Shown piece after piece: positions 41,267-50,848 of a stretch of 64,000 nt of DNA. The DNA is from Pseudomonadota bacterium. Lineage in GTDB: Bacteria > Myxococcota_A > Polyangia > GCA-2747355. The stretch lies in assembly GCA_016702545.1 (NCBI GenBank), contig JADJDT010000002.1, positions 310,001-374,000 of the forward strand, read 5' to 3'. A model generated the notes under the pieces. The model made no database searches and was not told the origin of the DNA. It was given only the letters and a program-made list of their open reading frames with translations. A program made the translations under genes and the position numbers. The first letter of the stretch is position 1, and every line of letters begins with the position of its first letter.

Positions 41267-41908
41267 TCAGCGTCCTGCGTCGCGTGCGCTCGTGGCATGC
41301 CGCACCCCCACGGTCTCCCAGCTGCCGTCCGCGCGCTGAACGCGCTCGCCGGGACGCGCCACCTTTAGCACCAGTCGGTGAAAGATCGCGCGCGCCGCCA
41401 GCAGCCCATCGCTACCGAACGCGGGGCTGAGCTGCAACGCGCGTCGCAGCAACACCAGGCGGTCGGCGTTCTCCTCGGCGATCAGCGCGCGCACCCGCTG
41501 CGCTTCGGCCGTTTCGCTGGGCGGCAGCAGCAGCTTGAGCTCGCCGTCGCGACCCTCGCCGAGCACCTGCTGCTGCTTGAGCGGCTCGAGGTCGTCGGCG
41601 TTGAAGGCCCGCCGCAGCGCGGCCTCGCGCGCCTCGCGTTCCGCTGCGGGCGGCAGTGCGGCGCTGGCGTCGCGCCCGCTCGCGCTGGTCCCGCGGACGG
41701 ACGAGGCGAGGATCAACTGCTGCTCCAACGGCCAGAGCCGCCCGATCAGCTGCTGCTCGAGCTGCGTGTGGCGATCGAGCACCGCGGGCTTGACGCTGAC
41801 GCAGCCGGCCAGGCCGACGAGCAGCCACGCGGTGCGCGCCGGACCCCGCCACAGCAAGGGCCAGGGCTCGCAGCTGCCGCTTCGCTTGCCGCCGCATCGC
41901 GCGAGCAT
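41267..41908 (-). CDS. DUF1318 (YdbL)-like lipoprotein
   Basis: The 213-residue protein (ATG at 41908; the frame is open from a TTG at 41944) has a lipoprotein signal ending AWLLVGLAGC. The C-terminal part AEENADRLVLLRRALQLSPA...RPGERVQRADGSWE resembles DUF1318 proteins, whose consensus is E.N.DR..Ly..ia followed by a closing pGewvq.pdG.Wv. In enterobacteria YdbL belongs with YdbH/YnbE in envelope lipid transport; that link is family knowledge and may not apply here. Start uncertain because no Shine-Dalgarno is clear. It precedes the C13 protease gene by 6 bp. Confidence 0.72.
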   Translation of the reverse strand: MLARCGGKRSGSCEPWPLLWRGPARTAWLLVGLAGCVSVKPAVLDRHTQLEQQLIGRLWPLEQQLILASSVRGTSASGRDASAALPPAAEREAREAALRRAFNADDLEPLKQQQVLGEGRDGELKLLLPPSETAEAQRVRALIAEENADRLVLLRRALQLSPAFGSDGLLAARAIFHRLVLKVARPGERVQRADGSWETVGVRHATSARDAGR

Positions 41909-42024
41909 CGGCGTCGTGCCCGTGCGCGTCAAGGTGCCTCGCAATCGCTGATTGAGGGTCGCGATTGCCCCCGAGGGGGCTCGCTACCGGGTCTCTCCGG
42001 GTCTTCGCGCGCCGGGTGGGCGCC

Positions 42025-42303
42025 CTAGCGGCCATCGCGCCCGGTGGCGCCGCTGTCTGCGCCGCCGCTGCCTGCGTCGCGTGGTGCCAGCGCCTCCGCG
42101 TAGACGCACACACCGCGCGGGCCGCCGACCGCACTGCAGCGCAGGGCGCCCATGCAATCGTCGTCGCCGTGGCAGAAGTCGCCGAGCGCGGCGCCGCAGC
42201 CCGCGACGAAGCTGAGCAGCGCGAGCAGCGCAGCGCAGCTCGCCGTCCACCTGGCGCGTCGGTCGACCCAGCACCGCTTCGCGTGTTGCGCGCGCCCCCT
42301 CAT
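42025..42303 (-). CDS. Small Cys-containing lipoprotein
   Basis: A 92-residue product whose ATG overlaps the stop of the TonB-receptor gene (ATGA). It has an Arg-rich start, a hydrophobic stretch and lipobox (AALLALLSFVAGC), then GDFCHGDDDCMGALRCSAVGGPRGVCVY, a compact four-Cys domain of the kind common in myxobacterial secreted proteins, and a Gly/Asp/Ser-rich tail. The coupling suggests it works with the receptor, perhaps as a surface or periplasmic partner. No closer family was recognised. Confidence 0.68.
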   Translation of the reverse strand: MRGRAQHAKRCWVDRRARWTASCAALLALLSFVAGCGAALGDFCHGDDDCMGALRCSAVGGPRGVCVYAEALAPRDAGSGGADSGATGRDGR

Positions 42304-44445
42304 GGCAGCGCCCCCTCCAGCGTCGCGACCGCGTTGAAGCCCGGGCCGTCGAGGCCCGAGCCGTGGACGCGGTAGCTTTGGTCGCTGAGGTTCTCCAGCG
42401 CCAGCGAGAGCCGCAGCTCGGGCGTCAGCGCATAGCCGCCGCGCAGATCGACCACCGCGTAGCCGGCCGTGCCGCTGCAACCCGCCGCGCCATTCGGGCA
42501 GATGCGCAGATCGGCGCGATCGGCGCCGTTGATACGCCGCTGGGCTCCCGCCCAACGCAGCGCCAGCTCGGCGAAGCTCCGCGCTCCGCCGCGCTGGTGG
42601 CGCAGCGCCACCCGGCCGTTGAGGGGGGGGATGCGGCTCATCGGCTCGGACGCCGCGCCGGGCAGGTCGACGCTGCCGTGCGTCCACGCCACCCAGCTCT
42701 CGAGCCACCAGCCCCTGATCACGGCCAGCTGCAGCTGCGCCTCGAGCGCATGGACCCGCCCGCGCTGCGCGTTCTCGCGCCGCGTCACCGCCACCAGCAG
42801 CGGGCTGCCGTCGGCCGCCGTGCCGCAGCCCTGCGGTGCCGCATCATCGACCGTGCGGCGCACGATCACGTCATCGAGATAGGTGTAGGCATAGAACGCG
42901 TTGCCCAGCAGCCGGCCGTAGAGGTCGAGCTTGAGCCCGCCCTCGGCGGTCAGGCTGCGCTCGGGGACGAGCTCGGCGTTGGGCGTGTCGAAGCCCTGGC
43001 CGCTGCAACCCTCGGCGGCGTAGTCGTCGATATTGGGCGCGCGGTAGCCCTGGCTCAGGCTGGCCACCAGGTTGAGCCCCTCGAAGAGGCGGTAGCGGGC
43101 CTGACCGCTGCCCACCGCCGTCAGCCGCGACACCGCGAGCGGTTGGCCGAGCGCGGCGTCGCGAGCGATGTCGACCGCCCAGGCGCCCGCGCGCGCGCCG
43201 ACGTCGAGCTGCAGGCGACTGCCGAGCGGCAGGCGATGGAAGAAGTAGAGCCCACCCTGCGTGTAACCCGCCCCGTCCGGATAGCGGCCGCGCGCCTGCG
43301 GCGTCAACGTGCCGCTGGCGATGCCCTCGTACGCGGCGGAGGAGGCGACCCGGTCGTAGTAGAGCTCGCCACCGTAGTGCAAGCTGCCGCGCGGCGCCTC
43401 GCTGCGCAGCGCGAGCACGCCACCGAGCGAGCCGACGCGGTCGTGCTCGCGTTCGATGCGGTCGCGGTCGAGGCGAAAGCGCGCGCGGTGCTCACGGTGC
43501 GATTGATAGGAGAGCGAGGCCTGGGCCTCCGCCAGCAGCGGGGTGGCGAAGTGACCCTCGTAGCGCAGCGCGACCAGGTCGCGGAGCTGGTCCTCGAATA
43601 GCTGAAAGTCGCGCGGCGTGGCGCGATCGGTGCGCGGGGCATCGTGCTGCCGCACCCCGGCGTAGCTCGCGCGTAGCAGGCCCGCGCGGCCGAGTGACCA
43701 GGCGGCGGCGGCCTCGACGGCGCCCTCACCGTAGGCCGTGAAGCGCTGGCGCCCCGTGTCGCGACCGCCCTCCAGCTCGCCAAAGCGCCGCCACGAGCCG
43801 CCGAGGCGTAGCCCCACGCCGCCGAGCTGGCCCTCGGCCTCGGCGTGCGTCACCACCGCGCGACTCGCGCTCTCGAAGCGCAGCAGCGCGGCGCCGCGCG
43901 CGTCCCAGCCCCGCTGGGGGTCCAGCAGCGGTTGGCGCGTCACCAGGTTGATCACCCCGCCGAGCGCGTCCGAGCCGTGCTGCATCGAGCCACCGCCGCG
44001 CAGCACCTCGATCCGCGCGAGCTGGAACGGATCGACGGTGTTGAGCAGCTGGTTGGGCCCGAAGCGCGTGAGCGCGTTGTTGAGCCGCACACCGTCGATC
44101 AGCAGCAGCACCTGCTGGCCGATCAGGCCCCTGACGATCGGCGCGCCGCCCGCGGAGTTGGTGCGCTGCATGGTGACGCCCGGCGTCTCATCGAGCGCCT
44201 CGGGCGTGGTCGACGCCGATTGCTCGCGCAGGCGCCGCTGCGAGACCACGTCGATCGCCCGTGGGCTGTCGAAGGCGACCTCGGCGAAGCGCGTCGCCGT
44301 GACCACCGTCTCGTAGCTCGCGCGGTCGGGTGCGTCTGCGGCACCGGTGGCGGCTGACATCCCCCGCGCAGGCTCGGCCGCCGCCGGCGCCAGCCACCAA
44401 TAGCGCCAGGAGTGCGGTGCCGGCGAGTCCCCGCGTCGCGATCAA
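42300..44445 (-). CDS. TonB-dependent outer membrane receptor, signal peptide out of frame
   Basis: The main frame (ATG 44360, 686 residues) has a TonB box-like YETVVTATR, the plug domain (PEALDETPGVTMQ..., IVRGLIGQQVLLLIDGVRLN) and a beta-barrel ending GPGFNAVATLEGALP. It begins too late to include a signal peptide. A perfect one (MIATRGLAGTALLALLVAGA...) starts at a TTG at 44445 with GGAG upstream, but in another frame; removing one base from the C5 run at 44361-44365 joins them. The gene may thus be intact in the organism. It would import a siderophore, cobalamin or other scarce ligand with TonB energy; the ligand is not evident. It heads the operon leading to the caspase/CHAT genes. Confidence 0.85.
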
Positions 44446-45020
44446 GGTCGAGCTCCAGCGCCGAGGTTACAGCGGGCCCAGAGCCCACGCGAACTCGCTT
44501 GCCGTGCTGCCACCCGCGGCTCAAGCGCCTTGGTGTGGAATGTACCCGCCGCTCCGCCCGCAAGGCTAGGGCGACAACAAGCCCTCGCTGAGGTGATGAG
44601 TACAGGCTCCAGGGTGGGACCGCAGGCCCCAGGCCTCACATGGCTTGTCGTCGCCTGGACTCCAACCGGCCGCACGCCCTTGGCATCCCGCTCGATCCCC
44701 GTTGGAGGGGCAGTCGCCGAGCGGGTGCCCATAGGCTGGCCCGGTCGGCTTTGGACTGCGGTGTGGATCCTCCAGGCCGCAGCGGTCATCCGTCGGCACA
44801 ACCGGCTGAGATGTCAGCCCTATGGCAAGCGGGCCGACTCCCGCGCGGCCTCGGCACGACAGGTGCATATACGCGCAGCTCGACAAGAGCCAGCGCGCCG
44901 GCATGGCCCGTGACGCCACCAGGCTTTCCCAGGACCTCGGAGTCTCGCATGACGTCCTCGCCCCGCTCCAGCAGCAGCCAGCGAAAAGCCGAAGCGCGCG
45001 CGATGCCCGGAGCGCGCCTC
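44446..45020. other. Divergent intergenic region, no gene recognised
   Basis: This 575-bp gap between the divergent TonB receptor and NHL-lipoprotein genes should hold both promoters. Plus-strand frame from 44640 is open but has no protein-like features. On the minus strand strings such as GACTGCCCCTCCAACG and GGATGCCAAGG vaguely recall a cobalamin riboswitch, but a B12 box (GCCAGGAGAC) is missing. Nothing firm. Confidence 0.5.
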
Positions 45021-47342
45021 ATGCCCGTGGTTCTGCTTCGGCGCCTCCACCTACTCAGCGCCAGCCTACTGCTGACGGGATCGGTGGCTTGCACCAGCGC
45101 GAACGAGGTCGTCGCCCCCGATGGTGCGGTGGGCTCGGATGCCGGCCTGAGCTTCGGCGATGCACGTGTGGCAGTCCGCGATCTGGATCTGAGCGAGACG
45201 CGCGACACTTTGCCGCCCGAGCCCGGTGACGGGGTCACGCCCTGCAGCCTCAGCACACCCTGTCCCTCGCTCCGTCCCAATTGCTGCGCGCAGCGCTGTT
45301 TCGCCGCGGCCTGCGTCGATACGCTGAGCAGCGGTCGCGGCGGGGCGCCCGACGCGCCGCTGGCTCAGGCCTCCTTCGGCGGCGTGCAGGGGATGGTCGC
45401 CGATGGCCAGGGCAACCTGTTCTTCACCGAGGCGGTTTCGGCGGGGATTCGCGTCGTCAACCGCGGAAGCACCGCGATCGGGCGCGTCGCTCCGGGCACC
45501 GTCGGCCGGCTCGGTAGCGCGCGCATCGGTTGCCGGCCGGGCCCGATCGAAGAGGCCGAGATGCGGATGCCGATCGGGTTGGCCCGCGACGCCGACGGGA
45601 ACCTCTACGCCGGCGACGTCGACTGCCGAGTGATCTGGAAGATCAGGGCGCAGGACCGCCGGGTCAGCATCCTCGTCGGCCAACCCGGCGATGCGGCGAT
45701 CCGCGATGGGGCGGCCGACGTCGCTCGCCCGGGCCGCCCGCGCGGGCTCGTCTATCACGCCCGCAAGCTCTACTTCACCGATATGGACGCCAACCTGCTG
45801 CGGGAGGTCAGCCTCGACGGGACCCCGCAGGTCAAGACCCTCGCCGGCAAGAACGGCACGGCGGGCGCCACCGATGGGGCGGCGGCTGTTTCGCTGCTCG
45901 ACGGCCCGGCCGGCGTGGCCGTGGGCAGCGACGGCACGGTCTTCGTGGCCGAGTACAGTGGCAAGAGGATCCGCTCCGTGAGCCACGCGGGCGAGTCCAA
46001 TGCCACGGTGGCGACCGCGCTGACGCTGACCAGCGCCCAGGGCTCGCCCGGCCACGTGATGCTCTCGGCCGGCGCCGATGGCAGCCTCTACACCGCCTTC
46101 TGGAGCAAGGGCGTCTACCGCCTGCCGACGACGGCGCCCTTCGCTGCCACGCGCCTGACCACGGCCGGGGTGATCAGCGTGCTCGCCGATCCGTCGGGCG
46201 GCTTCCACTGGTTCGGCGGCTGGCACTTCGCCGCTCCCGCCACCGGCCTGCTCGCCAACACCCTCGGCCGCTACGACCTCACCGGGGCAAAGATCGAGCT
46301 CTTCGGCACGCCCGGCCAGATCGGGGTCGCTGACGGGCCCTCCGGTGAGGCGAGCTTCGCCTTCGGCAGTTGCCAGGCCAGCCTCGCCGTCGGCGGTGAT
46401 GGCAATGTGTGGGTCGCCGACCGCTGCGCCCATCGCGTGCGGCGTATCGCGCGTGACGGCAGCGTCAGCTCCTTCGGCAGCGGCCTGGTGGCCGAGACCG
46501 CGGGCAGCGCCAGCTCGGCCGCGTTCTGTGCGCCCGTGGCGCTGACGGTGGTGGGCGAGAACGTCTATGTGGCCAATGCGGCCTGCGGCAGCAAGATCTC
46601 GAAGATCGACGCCGCGGGGAATGTCTCGTTGGTCGGCTCGGTCTGCGTGCCGGATGAGCCTGGCTGCCCGCGGCCCAGCCTCAGCGGCGGCATGGTCGCC
46701 GACGCCGAGGGCGCGCTCTATGTCTCGACCTATCTGGAGTCGGGCGCTGGCGCGAGCACCAAGTACGCCACGAGCGGCTGGGATGGCATGCCGATGCTGG
46801 TGAAGATTCCGGCCCTCGGTACGGGCACGCCCTCCTTCTTCGCCGGCACGCCGAACAACCCGACGGTCAATGAGACCGAGCCGAAGGGCAGCAATGCCCG
46901 CCACGGGCGCTGCGTGGACGGGGCGCCCGGCACCGGCCAGTTCGGCCTCTACCCCTACGGCCTCGCCCTCGCCGCGGACGGCACGATCCTCGTCGCCGAC
47001 GCGGGCTGCGGCGTGCGGCGGGTGGCGAAGGACGGCACGATCACCACGCTGCAGCGCAACGTCGCGGGGACCGGGATCGCGGTGGGGCCAGGCCTCTATG
47101 GCGCGCAGACGGTGCTGGCGACGAAGGGCGATGCCCTCTGGGCCTTGAACCCGGCGACTGGGGCCGGCGTGGACTATGTGGGCTCGAACAACTGGACCTA
47201 CGAGAACCACGCCCAGGACGGCGCCCTGCCCGCGGCGACGCTGTGGGGCCCCGCGTCGCTCGCGGTCGATGCCAGCGGGCAGTTGATCATCCTCGATCGC
47301 CTCAACAACCGGATCCGCGTGCTCCGACCCCGCGCGCGCTAA
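45021..47342 (+). CDS. NHL-repeat lipoprotein
   Basis: The 773-residue product (ATG 45021, GGAG eight bases upstream; in-frame ATGs at 45003 and 44949 are alternatives) starts MPVVLLRRLHLLSASLLLTG with a lipobox-like GSVAC. A Cys-rich segment (CSLSTPCPSLRPNCCAQRC) is followed by at least six NHL-type beta-propeller repeats (FGGVQGMVADGQGNLFFTEA, MPIGLARDADGNLYAGD, PAGVAVGSDGTVFVAE, LWGPASLAVDASGQLIIL). Such propellers are usually binding scaffolds on the cell surface. No enzymatic motif was seen. It is followed 38 bp later by another propeller lipoprotein on the same strand, probably an operon. Confidence 0.78.
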   Translation: MPVVLLRRLHLLSASLLLTGSVACTSANEVVAPDGAVGSDAGLSFGDARVAVRDLDLSETRDTLPPEPGDGVTPCSLSTPCPSLRPNCCAQRCFAAACVDTLSSGRGGAPDAPLAQASFGGVQGMVADGQGNLFFTEAVSAGIRVVNRGSTAIGRVAPGTVGRLGSARIGCRPGPIEEAEMRMPIGLARDADGNLYAGDVDCRVIWKIRAQDRRVSILVGQPGDAAIRDGAADVARPGRPRGLVYHARKLYFTDMDANLLREVSLDGTPQVKTLAGKNGTAGATDGAAAVSLLDGPAGVAVGSDGTVFVAEYSGKRIRSVSHAGESNATVATALTLTSAQGSPGHVMLSAGADGSLYTAFWSKGVYRLPTTAPFAATRLTTAGVISVLADPSGGFHWFGGWHFAAPATGLLANTLGRYDLTGAKIELFGTPGQIGVADGPSGEASFAFGSCQASLAVGGDGNVWVADRCAHRVRRIARDGSVSSFGSGLVAETAGSASSAAFCAPVALTVVGENVYVANAACGSKISKIDAAGNVSLVGSVCVPDEPGCPRPSLSGGMVADAEGALYVSTYLESGAGASTKYATSGWDGMPMLVKIPALGTGTPSFFAGTPNNPTVNETEPKGSNARHGRCVDGAPGTGQFGLYPYGLALAADGTILVADAGCGVRRVAKDGTITTLQRNVAGTGIAVGPGLYGAQTVLATKGDALWALNPATGAGVDYVGSNNWTYENHAQDGALPAATLWGPASLAVDASGQLIILDRLNNRIRVLRPRAR

Positions 47343-47380
47343 AGTTCCCGGGGATGTGGCGCCAGATGGAGGGAACGACC

Positions 47381-49621
47381 GTGTCATCAAGAAGCCGCCG
47401 CCCACGCGTCGTGATCGATGGGGCACCAGCGCTGTGCGTGGCGCCGCTGTTGCTTGGCCCCGGCTGCAACTCGAGCCTGGTCGCCGCCGTGGGCGACGGC
47501 GGCATCCCGCGGCCCGACGTCACCGCTGCGGTCTGCAGCGGTGGCACCGATCGCGACGGCGACGGTCACGGCGAGGGTTGCGCCGCCGGCCCGGATTGCG
47601 ACGACGCCGACCCCAGCGCCTTCGTGGGCGCCCTCGAGCGCTGTGACGGGCGCGACAACAACTGCGATGGCACCGTGGACGAGGGCCTGCGCAACGGCTG
47701 TGGTACCTGCGACGCGACCTGCAAGGTCTGGGGCACCAACCCCTTCCAACTCAATCCGGCGGAGGACCCGGCGCTGTCGCGCGTGGAGGGCCTGGGCCTC
47801 GACCCCAACGGCGACGTCGTGCTGCAGAGCAGCGAGCGCGAGACGAGCCACCTGTGGATCGCCAACGACCTCGACTGGCGCCGCGGCACGGTCTCGAAGG
47901 TCGACACGATCAACCTCAAGGAGGTCGCGCGCTACTTCACCGTCACCTGCGCCTCGCGCGGCCCGGTGGTCGCCGGCGCGCCCTGTCGCGACCTGCACGG
48001 GCGACCGATCGTCCAGGACATGTATCATCGGCCCTCGCGCACCGCCGTGGATAACCTCTCGGACGTCTGGGTCGCCAACCGGGCCCACGCCAAGCCCTGT
48101 CAGCGGAATAGCGACTGTCGTAGCGGGACCTGTGGCGCGACCGGCAGCTGCGAGGGCAGCGACGATTGGGGCCAGCCCTCGGTCACGAAGATCGCCAACA
48201 GCCTCGCCGATTGCCGCGACCGCAACGGCTTTGCCGGCCTGCAGACCTCGCGCGACCGCGACGGCGACGGGGCCATCACCGTCGACTGCGACGCTAACGG
48301 CCAGCCCGACGATGCGCGCACCGTCTGCACGCGCACCGGCAAGGACGGGTTGCTCGAGGGCGGCGCCCCGGAGTTTTACGGCTACGACGACGACTGCGTG
48401 CTCGTCACGGTCAACTTCGGTGAGGAGCGCGACGTCGGCCGCTCCGTTTGCCTCGACGGTGGCGCGCCGAGCAACGCCTGGGTCGGTACGAACCAACACA
48501 AGGCCCCCGGTGGCCTGGCGCTGAGCAATCGCTTCTACCGCGTCGATGGCGAGACCGGCGCGCTGGCGGGGCCCTATGACCTGCCTGCGGGCCACGCGCC
48601 CTACGGCTGCGCCATCGACCGCTTTGGCATCCTCTGGTCGGTGGGCAGCGACGTCAGCCTGGCCTACCTCGACACGGGCGCGCCCTCCGAGCGGGGCTAC
48701 CGCCTGCTGCCGCCGATCGATCCTGACCAACCGAGCACCGCGAGCGCCTTCTATGGCATCGCGCTCGACCCGCAGCAGCAGGTTTGGTTGGGCGGGTCCC
48801 GCAGCGGGCGCGTCTATCGCTATCGTCCCGACCGCGAGAGCTTCGACACGCTCGCCTCGGGCGGCTGGACGCTGATTCGCCACCCGCAGCGCTTCGTCGA
48901 TGCCGCCGGCCACGCTGTCACGACCGAGTTGATCACGCGCGGTGTCGCCCCCGACCACCGCGGCAAGGTCTGGGTCGCGGTCAACCCGGGCTTCATCTGG
49001 CGCCTCGACGCCGCAAGCCTACCGGACCTCCCGGTGATCGACCTGAGCCAGAGCACGAGCTACTGGCCGACCGTGGGCGCTGGGCTGGGCGGCGTCGGGG
49101 TCGATCGCCGAGGGCACGTTTGGGGCATCAGCGGCGGCGCCAGCGCTGCGTGCCGGCTCGATGTCGACGACAAGGGCGACGCGGTCGCCGGCGCCCCACC
49201 GATGACCGCTGCCGCGCGACAGGTCAAGGTCGGCCAGAGCCCCTACACCTACAGCGACTTCACCGGCTTCGGTCTGCAGCGCATCACGCAGCCCCAAGGC
49301 ACTCTGGCCTATCGCCTCGAGCCCTGTCCCGAGGGCACCAGCCGGGGCGTGCGTTGGGGCCGCGTGAGCTGGACGGCGGTCACCCCCGGCGCGACCTCGC
49401 TGCGCCTGCGCGTCCGTGCCCTCGACAAGGCTGGCGTCGCGGGCGCCTGGCTGACCGCGGCGAGCTCGCCGCTCGAGTTCACGGCCGACAGCGGCCCGCT
49501 CTTCGCGGCGCCCTCGGGCGCGCTGGAGCTCGAGTTCGTGCTGCGCGCCGACGAGACCGGCAACAGCCCCGCGCTGCGCGACTTCGACGTCACCTATAGC
49601 TGCGTCGCCGATCTCTACTGA
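47381..49621 (+). CDS. Propeller lipoprotein with metal-binding Asp/Cys motif
   Basis: The 746-residue product has a weak lipoprotein signal (CVAPLLLGPGC), then the PF11617-type putative metal-binding motif: DRDGDGHGEGCAAGPDCDDA ... CDGRDNNCDGTVDEG, common in myxobacterial secreted proteins. The rest resembles a virginiamycin-B-lyase-like/NHL propeller (SDVWVANRAHAKP, GCAIDRFGILWSVG, GVGVDRRGHVWGIS), ending in a beta-sandwich-like region. Start chosen as GTG 47381 because GGAGGG lies eight bases upstream; ATGs at 47354 and 47366 are possible. Likely surface-exposed; function unknown. Confidence 0.76.
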   Translation: MSSRSRRPRVVIDGAPALCVAPLLLGPGCNSSLVAAVGDGGIPRPDVTAAVCSGGTDRDGDGHGEGCAAGPDCDDADPSAFVGALERCDGRDNNCDGTVDEGLRNGCGTCDATCKVWGTNPFQLNPAEDPALSRVEGLGLDPNGDVVLQSSERETSHLWIANDLDWRRGTVSKVDTINLKEVARYFTVTCASRGPVVAGAPCRDLHGRPIVQDMYHRPSRTAVDNLSDVWVANRAHAKPCQRNSDCRSGTCGATGSCEGSDDWGQPSVTKIANSLADCRDRNGFAGLQTSRDRDGDGAITVDCDANGQPDDARTVCTRTGKDGLLEGGAPEFYGYDDDCVLVTVNFGEERDVGRSVCLDGGAPSNAWVGTNQHKAPGGLALSNRFYRVDGETGALAGPYDLPAGHAPYGCAIDRFGILWSVGSDVSLAYLDTGAPSERGYRLLPPIDPDQPSTASAFYGIALDPQQQVWLGGSRSGRVYRYRPDRESFDTLASGGWTLIRHPQRFVDAAGHAVTTELITRGVAPDHRGKVWVAVNPGFIWRLDAASLPDLPVIDLSQSTSYWPTVGAGLGGVGVDRRGHVWGISGGASAACRLDVDDKGDAVAGAPPMTAAARQVKVGQSPYTYSDFTGFGLQRITQPQGTLAYRLEPCPEGTSRGVRWGRVSWTAVTPGATSLRLRVRALDKAGVAGAWLTAASSPLEFTADSGPLFAAPSGALELEFVLRADETGNSPALRDFDVTYSCVADLY

Positions 49622-49671
49622 TACTAAGCCCGGGCCGCGCGGGGACCTCGCCGCGCCGGCCCGGGTCGGCG

Positions 49672-50622
49672 CTACCCCCCGAGGCGCAGCACGATCTTGC
49701 CGACCGCCCCGCCGCGCTCGGCGAGGGCGAAGGCCTGGGCCGCCTCGGCCAGCGGAAAGACCTGCTCGACGATCGGCCGCAGCGCGCCGCTGGTGACCAG
49801 CTGCTGGAGCTCGTCGTAGTCCTCGCCGCGCGCCCGCATGTTGGCGCCGACGATCTGCTGGCCACCGAGCACGCGACGCCACAAGGCGTGCAGCATCACG
49901 CCGGGGGTCGGTAGCGTCGTCGCGTAGTGCCCGCTAGCCGTCAGGGCCGTCGCCGCGCGCGTGAAGCCCAGCAGGCCGTAGGCGTCGAAGATCACGTCGA
50001 AGGCCCGGCCCAGCTCAGCCAGCGACTGCTGGCGATAGTCGACCACCTGCTCGCAGCCGAGCGCTCGCGCGCGCTCGGCGTTCCGTGCGCTGCACACCCC
50101 CGTGACGCGCGCCCCACGCGCCTTCGCCAGCTGCACGGCCAAGTGCCCCACGCCCCCGGTGGCGCCGTTGACCAGCACCGCGCGATCTTTCAGCGCGCCG
50201 CAGCGGCGCAGCCCGTTGAGCGCCGTCAGCGCCGCCACCGGCAACGCCGCGGCCTGCTCGAAGGACCAACCCTCGGGCAGCGGGCGCAGGCGCTTGGCGG
50301 CCAGCGTGACCAGCTCGGCGTGGGCACCCTGTCGCCCGAGGAAGATCGGCATGACACCGTAGACCCGCTGCCCCACGACCAGCCCGCTCGCCCCCGGACC
50401 CAGCGCCTCGACCACGCCCGCCACGTCCGCACCGAGCACCTTCGGGAAGCGGCGCCCCGTCAGCAGGCGGAAGTCGCCCTGGCGAATCTTCCAATCGAGC
50501 GGGTTGATCGACGCGGCCTGTACGCGCACCAGCACCTGCCCGCGACCGGCGGTCGGCGCGGGCAGCTCGCCGTGGCGCATCACGTCCGCGCCGCCGTAGG
50601 ACTGACAGTAGAATGCCTTCAT
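49672..50622 (-). CDS. NAD(P)-dependent quinone oxidoreductase-like MDR enzyme
   Basis: The 316-residue protein (ATG at 50622) starts MKAFYCQSYGGADVMRHGEL and belongs to the zinc-free quinone-oxidoreductase branch of the medium-chain dehydrogenase family: AASINPLDWKIRQGDF, VLGADVAGVVEALGPG, and the nucleotide-binding VLVNGATGGVGHLAVQLAKA. No catalytic-zinc Cys/His set was seen. It would reduce quinones or enones with NADPH. The frame is open to 50835; the internal ATG gives the standard start. It converges with the propeller lipoprotein gene. Confidence 0.88.
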   Translation of the reverse strand: MKAFYCQSYGGADVMRHGELPAPTAGRGQVLVRVQAASINPLDWKIRQGDFRLLTGRRFPKVLGADVAGVVEALGPGASGLVVGQRVYGVMPIFLGRQGAHAELVTLAAKRLRPLPEGWSFEQAAALPVAALTALNGLRRCGALKDRAVLVNGATGGVGHLAVQLAKARGARVTGVCSARNAERARALGCEQVVDYRQQSLAELGRAFDVIFDAYGLLGFTRAATALTASGHYATTLPTPGVMLHALWRRVLGGQQIVGANMRARGEDYDELQQLVTSGALRPIVEQVFPLAEAAQAFALAERGGAVGKIVLRLGG

Positions 50623-50848
50623 CGCGTTGCTATAGCGCAAGGCCTGGCCCATCGGCGACGCTTTACTCGCGGCCGGTGCCAGCGTCCCCCCCCCCCCTGC
50701 ACCGCACCGCGCTGTTGGCCCGTGCCGCGCGGACCCGCCCTGTGGTAGCGTAGCCGCCGCCCAGCGCCCATTCGCAGCGGTCACAGCGCCGATGCCAACG
50801 CCTGAGCCAGCGCGGTAGTCCACAGTGCGATCCACAGCGGAGGTTGCG

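Noticed and set aside
44700..44775. tRNA-like fold on the plus strand
   Set aside because: The stretch has a tRNA-like 5' look (GGAGGGGCAGTCGCCGAG) but no T-loop GTTCGA, matching acceptor stem or CCA end.
44560..44830. Possible cobalamin riboswitch upstream of the TonB receptor
   Set aside because: Fragments such as GACTGCCCC and ATGCCAAGG occur on the minus strand, but the B12 box and the expected stem order are not found. An Rfam RF00174 search would settle it.
45066..47426. 786-codon open frame on the minus strand opposite the NHL lipoprotein gene
   Set aside because: It is a shadow of high-GC codon usage: no protein motifs, Arg/Ala/Gly-rich, while the plus strand shows a lipoprotein signal and clear NHL repeats.
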